Part shown: piece by piece, positions 45,367-57,526 of the stretch
Layout: every line of letters begins with the position of its first letter
Position numbering within the stretch: the first letter of the stretch is position 1
Assembly (NCBI GenBank): GCA_001510575.1
Contig: LNGK01000016.1
Coordinates: 248,001-312,000 of the forward strand
Reading direction: 5' to 3'
DNA from: Knoxdaviesia capensis
Lineage: Eukaryota; Ascomycota; Sordariomycetes; Microascales; Gondwanamycetaceae
DNA: 64,000 nucleotides
Position numbers and translations under genes: made by a program
Notes under the pieces: generated by a model
Seen by the model: only the letters and a program-made list of their open reading frames with translations
Databases searched by the model: none
Told to the model about the DNA's origin: nothing

Positions 45367-47635
45367 ATGAGTCACACTAAAAACATTTTCAGTTCCCTTC
45401 TCTCCACTCACCCGCCTAAAGGTGTGTTTTTTTCAACTAGGTGTCGCAGGTCGTCTTCCTATTTCTGCCCCTCCTCACGATTGGCCTCTTATCAACTGCA
45501 ACCCCCCCGACAAAATTTCTGCCGACCTAATTCTCACCAACGCTCATTTGCAACACAATCAACCACCATGTCTGATCCGGTTGAAACTCTCGCGTCGGTG
45601 CTGGAGCGGCTTCCGATTAAGGACCTGGAGTCTTTTCCGAACTGGTTTCCCCAGGAGAACCCGATTGACGTGTACCGGTCACATGTCACCGGCCTCATCC
45701 ATGAAGTTAGCGGGATTGACAAGGCGATTATCTATCCTGCGGTCCAATGGACCCAGACCCTTGACAAGGGCGACCTGATCGTCGCAGTTCCTGCTCTTCG
45801 TGTGAAAGGCGGCAAGCCTGATGAGCTGGCCCAAGAATGGGCCAAAAAGGTACGGGAAGCTCTTGACCTGCGCGCGACCATCCGAATATTAACACCCCCA
45901 TCAGTTCCCCGAGTCGCCTTTGGTTGAAAAGCCGACGATCTTCGGCCACTTTCTGCAGTTCTACTTCAAGCCCGCGCCGTTGACCAAGCTGGTCCTGCCC
46001 ATGGTCCACAAGAAGACCCTTCAGTATGGCCAGAACAAGGCCTTCGGCCTCCGCGACCCTACCGATCCCTCGAAAGGCCGAAAGCGCATCATCGTCGAAT
46101 TCTCCTCGCCGAATATCGCGAAGCCCTTCCACGCCGGACATCTTCGCAGCACGATCATCGGCGGATTTATCTCGAACGTCTACGAAGGCGCGGGCTGGGA
46201 GGTGACGCGAATCAACTATCTTGGAGACTGGGGCAAGCAATACGGCCTCTTGGCGCTTGGATTCAAAAAGTACGGCAACGAGGAAGCCCTGAACGCGGAC
46301 CCGATCAACCACCTGTACGAAATCTACGTCAAGATCAACAAAGACGCGTCGGACCAGGCCGACGAGATCAAGCGAGTCGAATCGGAAGGCGGAGACGCGA
46401 CGGAACTGAAAAACAACGGTGTTGACGAAGAGGCCCGCCGGTACTTCAAGCTCATGTCGGATGGCGACCAGGAAGCCTTGGCCCAGTGGAAGCGATTCCG
46501 AGATCTGAGCATCACGCGGTACAAGGAGACCTATGCTCGCCTAAACATCCATTTTGACGAGTACTCTGGAGAAAGCCAGGTGCCGCAGGATGCCATGGAC
46601 AGCGCGGTCAAGTCTTTGGTCGAGAAGGGCATTGCGGAAGAGTCCAAGGGCGCGGTCATCATTGACTTTTCGAAGCTCATCGCGGGCAAGGCCGGCAAGG
46701 GCCTGGAGAAGCCCATCATCCGGAAGAAGGACGGCACCACGCTGTACCTGACGCGCGACATAAGCGAGCTCCTTCGCCGACACGACCAGTACCAGTTCGA
46801 TCACATGATCTACGTTGTCGCGTCCGCCCAGGACCTCCATCTCCGACAGCTGTTCAAGATTATCGAGCTGATGGGCCACGCCGACATTGCCAAGAAGGTG
46901 CAGCATATCAACTTTGGCCTTGTGCTTGGCATGAGCACTCGCAAGGGAACGGTCAAGTTCCTGGATGACATCCTCCGGGACGTCGGCGACTACATGCATA
47001 CCCTGATGAAGCAAAACGAGGTCAAGTACTCGCAGGTGGACAAGCCTGAAGCCACGGCGGATATCCTTGGCATTTCTTCCGTCATGGTGCAGGACATGTC
47101 CGGAAAGAGGTACGTACCGGTCTGATTCTGTGGACCCCTGGAGAGAGGTCGCGCATGCGCCATATGCCTGGCTGGCTACAGTGCCAAGTGCTAACGTCAT
47201 TCCAGAATCAACAACTACAAGTTCAACATCGAGAACATGACCTCGTTCGAGGGTGATACCGGCCCGTATCTGCAGTACGCCCACGCCCGTGTGTCTTCGA
47301 TCGGCCGCCGGGCGCGCGCCGCGGGCGTCACGGACGAAGACGTGCTGACCGCGAACTGGGACCTGCTCACGGAGCCGCACGCGGCCAACCTGGTGCGTCT
47401 GCTGGCGCAGTACCCCGATGTCTTCGCCAACACCATCCGCACGCTGGAGCCGACCACGGTTCTCTCGTACCTGTTCAAGATGACGCACAGTCTCAGCTCT
47501 AGCTACGATGTGCTGCGGGTTGTCGGGTCAGACCGCGATCTGATGACGGCGCGGATGGCGCTGTACGAGGCGGCCCGGATTGTTCTCGGCAACGGTATGC
47601 GGCTGCTTGGTCTCACCCCCGTGGACCGCATGTAG
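45367..47635 (+). CDS. Arginyl-tRNA synthetase, probable dual mitochondrial/cytosolic forms
   Basis: Class I aminoacyl-tRNA synthetase charging tRNA-Arg. Exons 45367-45849, 45905-47109 and 47206-47635 (GT-AG introns of 55 and 96 nt) give 705 aa from the first ATG. The HIGH-type motif is HAGH (residues 237-240, in KPFHAGHLRS); the KMSKS counterpart is MSTRKG (504-509), as in fungal ArgRS. An N-terminal Add1-like domain and a C-terminal anticodon-binding helical domain (from EGDTGPYLQYAHARV) are present. Residues 1-67 are Ser/Arg/Phe-rich without acidic residues, like a mitochondrial presequence. A second in-frame ATG at 45568 (MSDPVETL) has strong context ACCACC and would give a 638-aa cytosolic form. 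The promoter carries a telobox at -183. Confidence 0.95.
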
Positions 47636-49773
47636 GTGTGCTGTGGGCGTTGTATCTGGTTATATCATAGAGAGACTACCTCCTGCAATAAGCATGGGGG
47701 GAAGTAGATAGAAATATATGATATCCCAAATTACCCTGGGTGAAGAAGATTGTGGTATGCAGTGTGCAGTGACAGAGGTTAAAGCGATACCGGATATTGC
47801 TAATATAAGTATGCTGACGAACCATACAGCCGTCGCAAGTTTGATGAAACCTTAAATTCACTTAGGGTTGAGTGTTAACCAGGCTAATTATTCTTTCAGG
47901 GACTCCAGGGACAATTATCTCCTGACTACACCCGCGCGGGGACAAAGAGAGTTGGCATGGGCGTTAGCGGCCAAGTCCGCGATTGGAGGGCTGGTCGGAT
48001 CACGGACAATAAGGACACCGATCTGAATCCAGCCACACCCCTGATGGTCAGCTGTGCATGACAAGATTTATAAGTCGGACACAACTCGCAAAGTCAGTAG
48101 AGAAAAAAAAAAGATGCTGATTACTATACAACATACGATACGGCGGATGCCGCTTGAAAAGCATCGCACGCACAGGCTGAAAAGATTGGAGGCGTTGGCC
48201 TTGAACAAGTGTGTAGTTGGGCCTCAGCGGGGTTGTTTGCCTTTTTGCATTCACCTTTCTCTCGTCTGAAGCCTGGTAGTCTGGTATGTCTGTGGTGTTC
48301 GGCCGGTCCAGTAGTGCCAAGTTATCACCAAGCCATCAGATACGCGCGTGTAAAGCAAGGCCGAGTTTTTTGCGGCAGTGGATCGCATATAGCTACCGAC
48401 TACGTTACTGCTGAGTGAGCATGTTCACATTTTGCATTGTGGCGTAGTGGTCTATCCAGATATTCGTCGCTCGCTTTTTGGGACGCGCGCGTGAGCCTCC
48501 CACGCGATTTTTTTCCCCCGAGTCGGCGGTCGGTCATGCAACGCCGACTTCCTTTCTACGTTCCAACTAGCCTCAGTCCCGCAGCTCTGTTTTAGGGCCA
48601 AGCGCTGTCAAAAAAAAAGAGTAGAACAAAAAAACTAGAGACGAAGTGAAATCTGGGCGGGGTTGTCTTATCCGGGGGCAGCCTCCTGAGGCTAAAACTG
48701 AAGAAACTTCGAACTTAGTGGAACGGTGTACTGTAGTGTGTGGGATCTTCCATCTGAAAACGACAACGTGACGTGGTGCTTCCCCTGTGATACAGCTGTT
48801 GTGTGCAAGTGCGACGTTTCCTTTCACCACCTGAACGATTGGAGAGATTCCTCCTCTCGACCTGCCGACCGCTAGTGTCGGGAAAAAAGAAGCGAGGAGA
48901 ATTCTCGCAACGGCGACCTCCTTCAAAAACAGTGCGTGACAATGTTACCAACCCTCGCCGGCCAATTTCGCGGCCAGTTTCACACACTCAGCAAAGTGTG
49001 TGCCGGCTGCTGGGACACCGGCCGTACATATATATGTCAGGACGCACGTAAGGCACAGTTCACGAAGGCACCCGCGCTCCGTGAATGAGAGAGCGATAAT
49101 ACTCGCAAAGAAGGGAAAAAGAAAGAAGGCCTTCCTGGTGTGGTCGGCAATACACGGTCCGCGAATGCAGAGGAGAAGAAGAGAGAAGGTGTTCGAACCG
49201 TATATCTGGTCCATGCCGTGCCCTTTTTGAAGCGGACATCGGACGTAGCTGAACCAAACGGAGTGAGGACCCCAAGACACATCCGCGTGAGGCAGGGCAC
49301 CGGGCAGCCTCGCCGCTATCTATCATTCGTCGGGGGACCTGCCTGGGAAGGTGAGAGGGGGGAGGGGGGGTGGTGTCAGCTCAGAATCTTCGGTGCCAAG
49401 TCTCCCGGTTCCGTTCCGACTTCACGCGCTTCCAGGCTCGGACATTGGACAAGTCTCGCGGTCCGAACTAACTTTTTAGGTGCTGGCGCATCGCCCTGGG
49501 CGAATTACGTAGGCGAAGTCAGATATAACACGGCTCTCACATATAAGCACGTAGACTGCTGTGTTGCGGCTGGCTGTAGCAGTTGATTCTATCAAACAGA
49601 TCTTTCTGGTTTATTGTCTCAGTCGTTGACCACGATTCTCATCTAACAACTACTATCTCTCGTTTCTGGGTTTCTGTCACCAGCTGCGAGATTTTCCTCC
49701 TGTTGTTCGCTTGTTATCTCCTTTCTCACGCTGTCGTTTCTTATTCTTTTTGTCGGTTGCTTCAACCGCTATC
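47636..49773. other. Intergenic region and leader of the DUF3112 gene
   Basis: 2.1 kb with no supported gene. A telobox TTAGGGTT lies at 47862-47869. Near 49540 is a TATA-like CATATAAGC, followed from about 49570 by a pyrimidine-rich stretch of 200 nt that is the likely 5' leader of the next gene. I looked for tRNA signals (notably around 48450) and saw none that folds. Confidence 0.5.
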
Positions 49774-50805
49774 ATGTCATCTGAACAGGTTCGTGGCTTC
49801 CTGTAACCTTCTTCTTGTTCTTTCTTTGGTACACCGGAAAGCCACACTTAAACTAACGGCTGACTTGCTCTCACATAGGACCCCACAGGGCGAACTCCCC
49901 CGGTGGTTGTGGCCGGAGGCGTGCCGACGGTGGGCGTGGACGATCCGATATGCGCCGTGCTGATGGTGTTCTTCGTCGCCTCCGCCGCCAACAACATGAC
50001 CACATTACGGCGGAACATCAGCCGCGGCCACAAGTTCCTCATTTCGGGCGTGCTCTTCGGCTTCAGCATGGCACGTGTCGTCGCGCTGACGATGCGCATC
50101 GTGTGGGCGAGCAACCCGACCAACCGCAGCATCGCCATCGCCGCCACCGTCTTCAACTTCGCCGGCGTGGTGCTGCTGTTCGTCGTCAACATCTTCCTCA
50201 CGCAGCGCATCGTGCGCGGAATGCACGCGGTCGCCTGGCACCCCGGGCCGACCATGCTGGCGCGGTTCCTGGTGTTCCTGGTGCCGGCGACCGTCATCGT
50301 CGCCATCGTCGCGGTGACGCAGAGCAACCTGACCACCGACATCGGCCTGAAGGAGCGCGACCACACCATCCTCAAGGTGGCCAACACGATTTTCGCGGTG
50401 ATTGCGTTTTTCCCCGTGCCGGTCCTGTGCCTGGCGCTGCTGTGGCCGGGCGCGCGCATGCAGGACAATTTCGGCACGGGCAGCTTGCGGACGAAGGTGC
50501 TGATTGTGCTTGGCACCGCGCTGCTGCTGTCGCTGGGCGCCGGGTTCCGGTGCGGCACGGCCTACGACCCGCGCCCCACGCCGACATGGTACACCGGGCG
50601 CGCCGCCTTCTACTGCTTCAACTATATGCTGGAGATAGTGGTCGTTACCGTGTTTGCTGTGTTCCGCATTCACAGGCGGTTCCATATTCCGGACGGAAGC
50701 AAGGGCTTTGGCTCGTACTCCCGGAACCAAACTATTGCTGGCTCGGCGTCTTCTTCCGTCATCGGCAGTCCGTCCCAGCAGGAGGTCAGGACCCTTGCTG
50801 TGTGA
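49774..50805 (+). CDS. DUF3112 seven-transmembrane protein
   Basis: Fungal integral membrane protein of unknown function. A 15-nt first exon (49774-49788, MSSEQ) is joined across a 90-nt GT-AG intron to exon 2 (49879-50805), giving 313 aa. Seven hydrophobic helices are visible, beginning PICAVLMVFFVASAANNMTT, FLISGVLFGFSMARVVALTM, and IAATVFNFAGVVLLFVVNIF. The segment RRNISRGHKFLISGVLFGFS and the motif RIVWASNPTN match the family as I know it. A soluble tail ends in Ser/Gln-rich sequence. The topology resembles receptor-type 7TM proteins, but ligand and signalling role are unknown. The very short first exon rests on splice signals and the good match of the joined frame to the family. Confidence 0.85.
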
Positions 50806-51995
50806 TACAACTCTGCCGTTTGTTTTTTGTGTCTCTTCTTCTCTGCTCAAGCGCCATTTTGTATATCCCCCCTTCCCTGTATATATCAATCATCTAGCAT
50901 GTCTTCTGTCCTTTTCTCTGCTCACACAGCTGCATGTGGCTTATTATCCAAGACATGCTAGCACGTGTTTTTCTTTCTTTCTTTCTTTTGTCTTGGAAGC
51001 TGACCTTTCTGGACCTTGTAAATCTATTTTTTTTTTCATTTCCATGCGCCACACGCCAACTTACACCTTCTCCATTGAGAGTACCCCATAGAGTGCCAGC
51101 ACTTGTTGATGCAAGGAGGGGTTGAGTGGGGGCCGGACTTCGAACCCAAGTGCCAAGATTGCCTTCGTCGTTTTTGAAGCGCATCGAAGGTCTGAAGAAG
51201 CAGAGCATTGACTTCATCCCCATGCCGAGTGTAGCATTTGCTGGAAATTCGGCTTTTCCCTTGTTGGCTTCGGTCGCTCCGTGCATGAAGCCCCCTCCCA
51301 CTCTCGGACTGCTAGCTGTTTCCGTTCGTGGATCATGCTCCGGGCCTTTTCTATCGCCGCTGCACGATGATCTAGGCCCCATCCAGGTCGTGTCACATGG
51401 GATCTCATGCCCCGATTTTGAGGCTTCGGCTGCGGCAAGAACGCTGATCTGCTCTCTCCGTCGATTGTTTCCGATCGCTACTACGCCTCTGGACTGCCGA
51501 CTGCATTGCCAATCGTTCAAAGGTCTCTGCGGATGCCCGAAAACGGCCCCGGTCAGACGAACGTGCCTCACGGGAGGTTTTTTTGGAGTCCTGAAAGTGC
51601 CATCGCGCGACCGGTGATATCCATAATTACATGGCTAGGCGACGATGCATCACATCCAAAGCTGTAGAAACGTGTGCTTCATCGAGCTGATCATCCTGTA
51701 GCATGGGCCAATTAGTGTTCCCAAAGACATCACATGGATATCAGAGTGAAGTTGCAGTGAGTTGGAGAGACAATGTCGCAACGGTGATCTCAAGGCCATC
51801 GGTAGGGTTGCGCTCCATGTTCATGATGGTGGAGCTGAGATGATAGATAACCAATGTCTATCCGTTCGCCCAGGAAACGAAAACTATAAGTAGGGAGGGC
51901 ATCTCAGGGCTTGAGACCAAGGAGCAGACGAGAAGCCTATCTTCAGCCACGAAGACACAACCACAAGCCCCACAACCATCATCAGAACCCTCACA
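50806..51995. other. Intergenic region upstream of phospholipase gene
   Basis: 1.19 kb; the 163-codon frame at 51126-51617 has no recognisable features. Promoter elements for the next gene are a CCAAT-like site near 51851 and a TATA-like CTATAAG near 51884-51890, about 105 bp before the ATG. Confidence 0.5.
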
Positions 51996-52630
51996 ATGAA
52001 GCTCACCGCCGCCATCTTCGCTCTTCTTCCGCTGGCGCTTGCGGCCCCACAGGCCGAGACCGCCGGCCTCGCCAAGCGCGCCAACGAGGGCATCACGGAC
52101 CAGCTGCTCTTCAGCATCTCGCTGCCGGCCTTCATTACGCGCCGCAACGCCCTTGATCCGTCGATCCTGGACTGGTCGTCGGACGGCTGCTCGTCATCTC
52201 CCGACAACCCGGTGGGCTACCCGTTCCTGCCGGCGTGCTTCCGCCACGACTTCGGGTACCGCAACTACAAGGCGCAGAGCCGGTTTTCGTCGGACAACAG
52301 GCGCCGCATCGACGACAACTTCCGGTCTGAGTGAGTTTTGCACTGCAAGGGAAGCTCGTTGATTCCCGGACCCTTGCTGACCATATATGCATTGGTGTTG
52401 GTGGTGTTGTCCACAGCCTGTATTACCAGTGCGGCATCTCGAACTCCGGCGGCGCATGCTGGGCGCTGGCCGACGTGTACTATTGGGCGGTGCGGGCGTT
52501 TGGCCGGTCGGCGGCGGACGGCATTGAGGACGGCGCGGAGGTTGCGACGGCGCGCAAGGTGTACTACGAGAAGGTGGCCATCTACAACGAGGCCATCGAG
52601 GTGATGCGCAAGCGCGGCGAGTTGGCCTAG
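51996..52630 (+). CDS. Secreted fungal phospholipase A2 (group XIV-like)
   Basis: Small secreted enzyme hydrolysing the sn-2 ester of glycerophospholipids. Exons 51996-52330 and 52417-52630 (86-nt GT-AG intron, GA|C junction) give 182 aa. A signal peptide (MKLTAAIFALLPLALAAP) and a Kex2-type Lys-Arg site at residues 27-28 imply a propeptide. The catalytic His-Asp pair is H84-D85 in PACFRHDFGYRNY, the prokaryotic/fungal PLA2 signature. Flanking cysteines (DGCSSSPD, PACFRHD, YQCGISN, GACWALAD) fit two disulfides. Length agrees with the family. Secreted PLA2s of this kind are found in saprotrophic, symbiotic and pathogenic fungi; the role here is not determinable. Confidence 0.92.
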
Positions 52631-54257
52631 GGTTAGTTTGCGCTTCGCTTCTCGAGACGAGCGGTCTTGCAGATAACCGCGAGAAGCTCGTTAGTGCAGG
52701 ATAGCCGATTGTCGGGGGGTTTCGCTGCGCGGCCGTGGAGTCGCCTGTTTGTCTAGGCCGGAATCTTGGATCGGGGGAGAATGAAGCGTCGTGTGACCAA
52801 AATCGATTGAGTAGCGGGTGGCAATCCATTGAATTCAAGTTCTCAGGTGTGGCCTTCAACAGAAACAGAGGAGTTAACCAGGCAAAACAAGATGCAGTGC
52901 TCGAACCGCGATGTCGGGAAAATGGAGGGGAAGGGACCAGACTGTGAGTTCTCGGCGTGGGCCAAGCAACCGCGCTCAATCGCAGACAGACAGCTGTCTC
53001 TTCCTTGTCGCGCGGCAGTTCAGGCACGGGACAAGCTGTCTCTTTGTTCCAGATGTCGCCGGTTTTCTACCCCGCGTCGAATTCCTCCGCCATGGTGGTG
53101 AGGCCAGCGGCCAGCCAACGGAGCGATCTCGGGTTCATTCCCTCGCAGTGATTGATTTGATTTGGTTTCGAGCCGAGCTCCCTCCGCACACGTACTCGAA
53201 GCCCCGCCATTATGCACGCTGGAGACGCGGGGAGAGACGCACTTATCGGCAGACCAACGACTTCCCCGCCATTTCGGAGACATCCAATTAGGACACTGGT
53301 CAAGATGGCTTATCCCACCACCACCACCACCACCCCAGGACAGGAGGCATATTAGGCGTATTTAGGCACAGGCACTGTAACCAGCGAAGCAGCTGTGGGT
53401 GGGTGACAACTGGGAATGCGGGGGAGAGAGCGCGCGAGACTCATGGTGGGGACTCGATCCGCGCATATGGCTGGAGATGCGTGATTCATTGTCGTGGCTC
53501 ACTTTGCGTCGACAGAGTCCAGGATAATCTGATCCGAGGAGAATGATTCCTCTACGGCTGTACCGCCACGGCCTTGAATGGACACAAGAATGTGAGTCGC
53601 CACAAAGGTAATTCACAGGACTGTTGTGAGCTTTTCTTCCGGCGGTCATTCTATCCTTCAGCGCATGTTCGGGAGACCCCGCCATCCGTCCAGCTTCAAG
53701 GTCGACACTAACCACCCAATAGTTTTGCGACATCCTCAGGCAAAACGCCCGCGGACTCAACTTCCCCACTCGGTCAGTCACTGATAGTATTTCCAGGATA
53801 TTCTTGCTGTAACTTACGATTTTCTCCAACTTCTTTTTTTCTTCCATCGTTAACTCCACCATCTAGATATTTTCCTGCTGCGTCCAACTGTGTTCTGTGA
53901 TCTCGGTAGGAATACAAGATCCCTAAAAAGTCTTAATGCACCACATATGTCCTGATCCCTAGGTAACTGCCTGCCTATTTCGCCTCAAAGAAAAAAAAAC
54001 AAAAAACAAATACCACCAAAAACAAATACCAGAACAAAAACCAACTACAGGGCCCTGGTCAATTGGTCAACATAACAAACGATTCCTCTTAACCGTCATC
54101 TGAGAAATTCCTTCCATTTCCTTTGCACTTACAAACTCAGCCCTCTAACCCCCTCTCGCATTGAAACGAAACCTCCTTTACCTCATTCTCAAGACCAAAA
54201 CCCGGCACCAGTATCTCATCGCCTGTTTCGGTCACTCTCACGATTACTATCGCAACC
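52631..54257. other. Intergenic region upstream of the Pin1-type gene
   Basis: 1.6 kb. A minus-strand frame of 166 codons (53362-53862) has no family features or codon bias and is not called. From about 53985 to 54170 the sequence turns A/C-rich (AAACAAATACCA units) and then pyrimidine-rich, the likely leader of the next gene. Confidence 0.5.
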
Positions 54258-55095
54258 ATGGCAACGGTATGTCAATTTCCAGCTCTTCATCTGCTGTCAC
54301 CAGGACGCACTTCTGCGGTGTTTATGGCTGGATCTCTCCCGACCCGCACCGCCACCGCCACCTTCATCCATATCAACACCGCCGTGTCGGCCAACATCCT
54401 GAATGCATCCTCTCTAACATCTTCTCCAGAATTCCTCGGCTGACACCGGTTTGCCCGCCGACTGGGAAGTCCGCCACAGCAAAAGCAAAGACCTGCCCTA
54501 CTACTTCAACACCGTGACACGTGACTCGCGCTGGGAGCCGCCCGAGGGAGCCGACATGAACAAGCTGAAGGGCTACATGGCCGCCTTCCACAGCCGCAAC
54601 CCGGCCGACAATGTGGGCGCCGCTGCCGCGGTCAGCGTGCCGGACGGCAAGGTGTGGGCCGCCCACCTGCTGGTCAAGCACAACCGGAGCCGCCGGCCGT
54701 CGAGCTGGAAGGAGAGCCACATCACGCGGTCCAAGGAGGAGGCCATGGACCTGATCTGCGACTTTGCCGACCAGATCCGCTCGGGCCGCACCTCGCTGGG
54801 CGACTTGGCTATGAAGGAGTCGGACTGCAGCAGCGCGCGGAAGCACGGCGATCTCGGCATCTTTGGCCCCGGGGAGATGCAGAAGGAGTTTGAGGATGCC
54901 GCGTTTGCCCTGGATGTCGGCGAGATGAGCGATGTGGTTGACACCGCCAGCGGTCTCCACCTCATACAGAGGTTTGTTCTCTTTTTTCTTGTTCTCGTTT
55001 TCTTGTCCTCCTTTCCCTGTTCTCGTTGCAATCCCCCACCCACCACGGCAATGACTGTTACTAACAAGACCCTCACTCCCCGCAGACTTGGCTGA
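54258..55095 (+). CDS. ESS1: Parvulin-type peptidyl-prolyl isomerase with WW domain (Pin1/Ess1)
   Basis: Nuclear cis/trans isomerase acting on phospho-Ser/Thr-Pro bonds, for example in the RNA polymerase II CTD. Three exons: 54258-54266 (ATG GCA ACG only), 54430-54971 and 55086-55095 (10 nt: Leu-Gly-stop after a split Arg). The protein is 186 aa. A WW domain (LPADWEVRHSKSKDLPYYFN with SRWEPPEG) precedes a rotamase domain (VWAAHLLVKHNRSRRPSSW, FADQIRSGRT, SDCSSARKHGDLGIFGPG, GLHLIQR). Phosphate-binding basic residues are present in the KHNRSRR loop. The tiny first and last exons are supported by consensus splice sites and by the family's usual ending. The length fits Pin1 homologues. Confidence 0.93.
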
Positions 55096-55424
55096 GCAAG
55101 CTGCCGTCCGTCGTGATTCGCGAGCTCTGCATTTACTCCCATCTTTAGTGTTCGCTACTGTATGAATAAATTAGCCATACACTTTAGGATCATCATCAGT
55201 TTAATACTATCGCCGTGATGCCATGATGTTTAATGTATATTGACACTAACCATAGGTCTCTCCTGTCGCTCCACCATCGCGTTTCCAACTTGATATCTCC
55301 AACCTCTCCAACAGCAACAACGCATTCTTTCATTATCTTCACCTGAATTTTATCCGTTATATATACCTTTATACCCAATCCTCCAGCTATCTATCCGACC
55401 ATCTACATCTATCTGCGCGATCAA
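55096..55424. other. Convergent 3' intergenic region
   Basis: 329 bp between converging stop codons, AT-rich with ATGAATAAATTAG near 55160, a possible polyadenylation signal. Nothing else seen. Confidence 0.55.
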
Positions 55425-57526
55425 CTATTTCCGCGACACGATTTGCCCTAACACGGTTGTGAACGGTGGCACCGAGCTCAACACCAGGGTCACCACGCCA
55501 AACACCGTCATAGACAGCGCCGCATACGGCGCCGCCCGACTCCTGTGCTCATACAGGTAGGCCACGCCCATGGCCGCACCGTTAACCCCCACCGCGGCGC
55601 CTGTTGCCACCGTAGCGGGCTCGTCGCGGCTGGTGCAAGTGTTGCCTGTCTCGGGAACCCGCAGCCGCCGCAGCACGTACGGGTAGACCAGGCTCCCCAG
55701 GATGCCGTTGCTGACAACCAGTGCGGCGTTCACTGCGGCATTGCCGCCCAGGATTTCTGTTGCCGGCTTGGAGAGGGCGAGGGTGGTGCTGCGCGCTGCG
55801 AACGCCAGCGCCTCTGGCTTCTCTAGATGCAACGCACAGCGAGCGATCAGAACGCACAGAAAGACATTGGCCGCCGCCACCACCGCCGCCGCAGATATGA
55901 CCGCCACGCCAGCCAGGCTGAACAGCTGGTGTCGGCACTCGTACAGCTTGAACCCCCAGATCACGATCCCGCAGTCCAGCAGGGCTAGCGCCGCGTCGCC
56001 GGCGCCGAACCACCGGGTCTGCACGTCGGTGTCGGCCGGCGACCGGAGGTGCGGTGTCCACAGGTCGGCCAGTGATGTTCCACTGCTGAACAGGTCGAGG
56101 TCCTCCGACAGCGTGATGTCTCTCCTCACGGCGGCTTTGAGGCGGGTGTACCCGATCATGCCGCCGGTTGCTAGGAGGACCGGGTTCAGGAGGGTGTATC
56201 CAGCCAGACGCAGCCTCTGCGTGCCGATCATGCCTGGCTTTGAGTCAGCGCCCTCGCCGCGGCACGCTGTAGGTATGCCAGTTTGGCTGGTTGTGCTGTT
56301 GCAGGCTTGTTGGAGCGTGCAGGAAGTCTCCCAGAATGCCCACAATATACATGCGTCTAACGCACGGCTGTCGTTGGTGAACTTCAGCAGAGGGACTCCC
56401 ACGGACGCCGCAACAGTGAAGGCAAACGCGCACCAGCCCAGTTTCGACCTGAGCGCGTGTCTTGGCCGCGGTTGTGGAGAACCTGGGACACAGCTGTGAA
56501 GATCTCCCTCGTCACGTGGGGAATCAAGTGCTGTTGTTTCCGCTGACGCTTCCGAGATATCGGACTTTGCCGTCACCGTTGCGTCGGAGAGTGGCCGCGA
56601 ATCCGGTAGCCGTTGTTGCGAGAACGCCGGCACCTGCAACACTACGTCTCGTTCCCCTGTGTCATCATGTCCACGGCGTCGAGACCACCGCGCCCATAAC
56701 CCGGCGTCTATACTCCCGAGGCCCTGGCCTGTGGCCCAGGCAGCCGCAAAGGTCAGCGGCCAGAATATGACACATGTGAGAACTAAACGCTCAGTCGGTC
56801 GTTAGTTGTGTAAAAAGCCACTTTAAGTTCCGGGTTTTGTACGAACCGAATACGGCAATCAGCCGGCCGATGCTCGCCAGATCCAAGCTGTTTTCCGGCT
56901 TAAGCGTCACCAAGGGGACCACAAAGCCTACTGCCATGTGTCGATTAATGAAGTCGACCTATATAAAGTTCGCATTAGCTCGATTGTTGTCTTAAGGGGT
57001 TTTTTTCTTTTTTTTAAAAAAAAAAAAAAAAGTATAAAAGTCGCACCTTGTTCTTGATATACCGCTCATATCGGCTCTGCGTCTTAGGCGTGATTGCACC
57101 CAGTATGAGCATTGCACTGAACACGAAGCTCATCCCGGTGATTGAAGCCAGGTACCCGACGTTTTGGAACGAGAGAATGCAGGTCAGGGCCCAGATCAGG
57201 AGTTCACAGAGTGTGAACACGACTCCAATCCCGGTGGCCCAGACACACGCCTTCGCAATCTGCGAGCAAGTGGAGGCCAATGCTGTTTTGGGTGGTTTCT
57301 TTTCCTCCATTATACACGCTCTCGAATCCCGCCCGGCAAGCTCTGTTGAATCTGACTCGGTCGTGGGGTGTTCGAAGTTCCAAAGGCACCACTCATCAGG
57401 GCATGCCGCATGTCCATCGCCGTTCTCAGCTTCTTTAGTCGTGTAAGGCGTATCTCCATCATGTCCCTGTTGTCCAAGCCGTGAAAGCATGTGGCTGTCG
57501 GCGTCTGGTGAATCTTCAGGAGGCAT
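55425..57526 (-). CDS. LrgA-LrgB fusion membrane protein (PLGG1/CidAB-like)
   Basis: Multi-pass membrane protein. Exons 57047-57526, 56847-56958 and 55425-56782 (introns 88 and 64 nt, GT-AG) give 649 aa. The N-terminal part resembles LrgA/CidA: several helices (KACVWATGIGVVFTLCELLI, VGYLASITGMSFVFSAMLIL) ending INRHMAVGFVVPLVTL, comparable to the LrgA RHMG..FVP motif. A loop of roughly 100 disordered residues follows. The C-terminal half is LrgB-like: ALAFAARSTTLALSKPATEI then LGGNAAVNAALVVSNGILGS and ATGAAVGVNGAAMGVAYLYE. The same fusion order occurs in plant plastid glycolate/glycerate transporter PLGG1, while bacterial LrgAB relates to pyruvate flux and lysis control. A small organic-acid transport role is therefore plausible, with the location unknown. 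Confidence 0.85.

Noticed and set aside
48420..48490. Possible tRNA (GTAGTGGT near 48445)
   Set aside because: The A-box-like start has no matching anticodon arm, B box or acceptor stem.
51130..51155. B-box-like TTCGAACCC
   Set aside because: No paired A box or cloverleaf on either strand.
53362..53862. 166-codon minus-strand frame
   Set aside because: Begins plausibly (MVELTMEEKKKLEK) but lacks GC3 bias or homology features, and no downstream exon was found.
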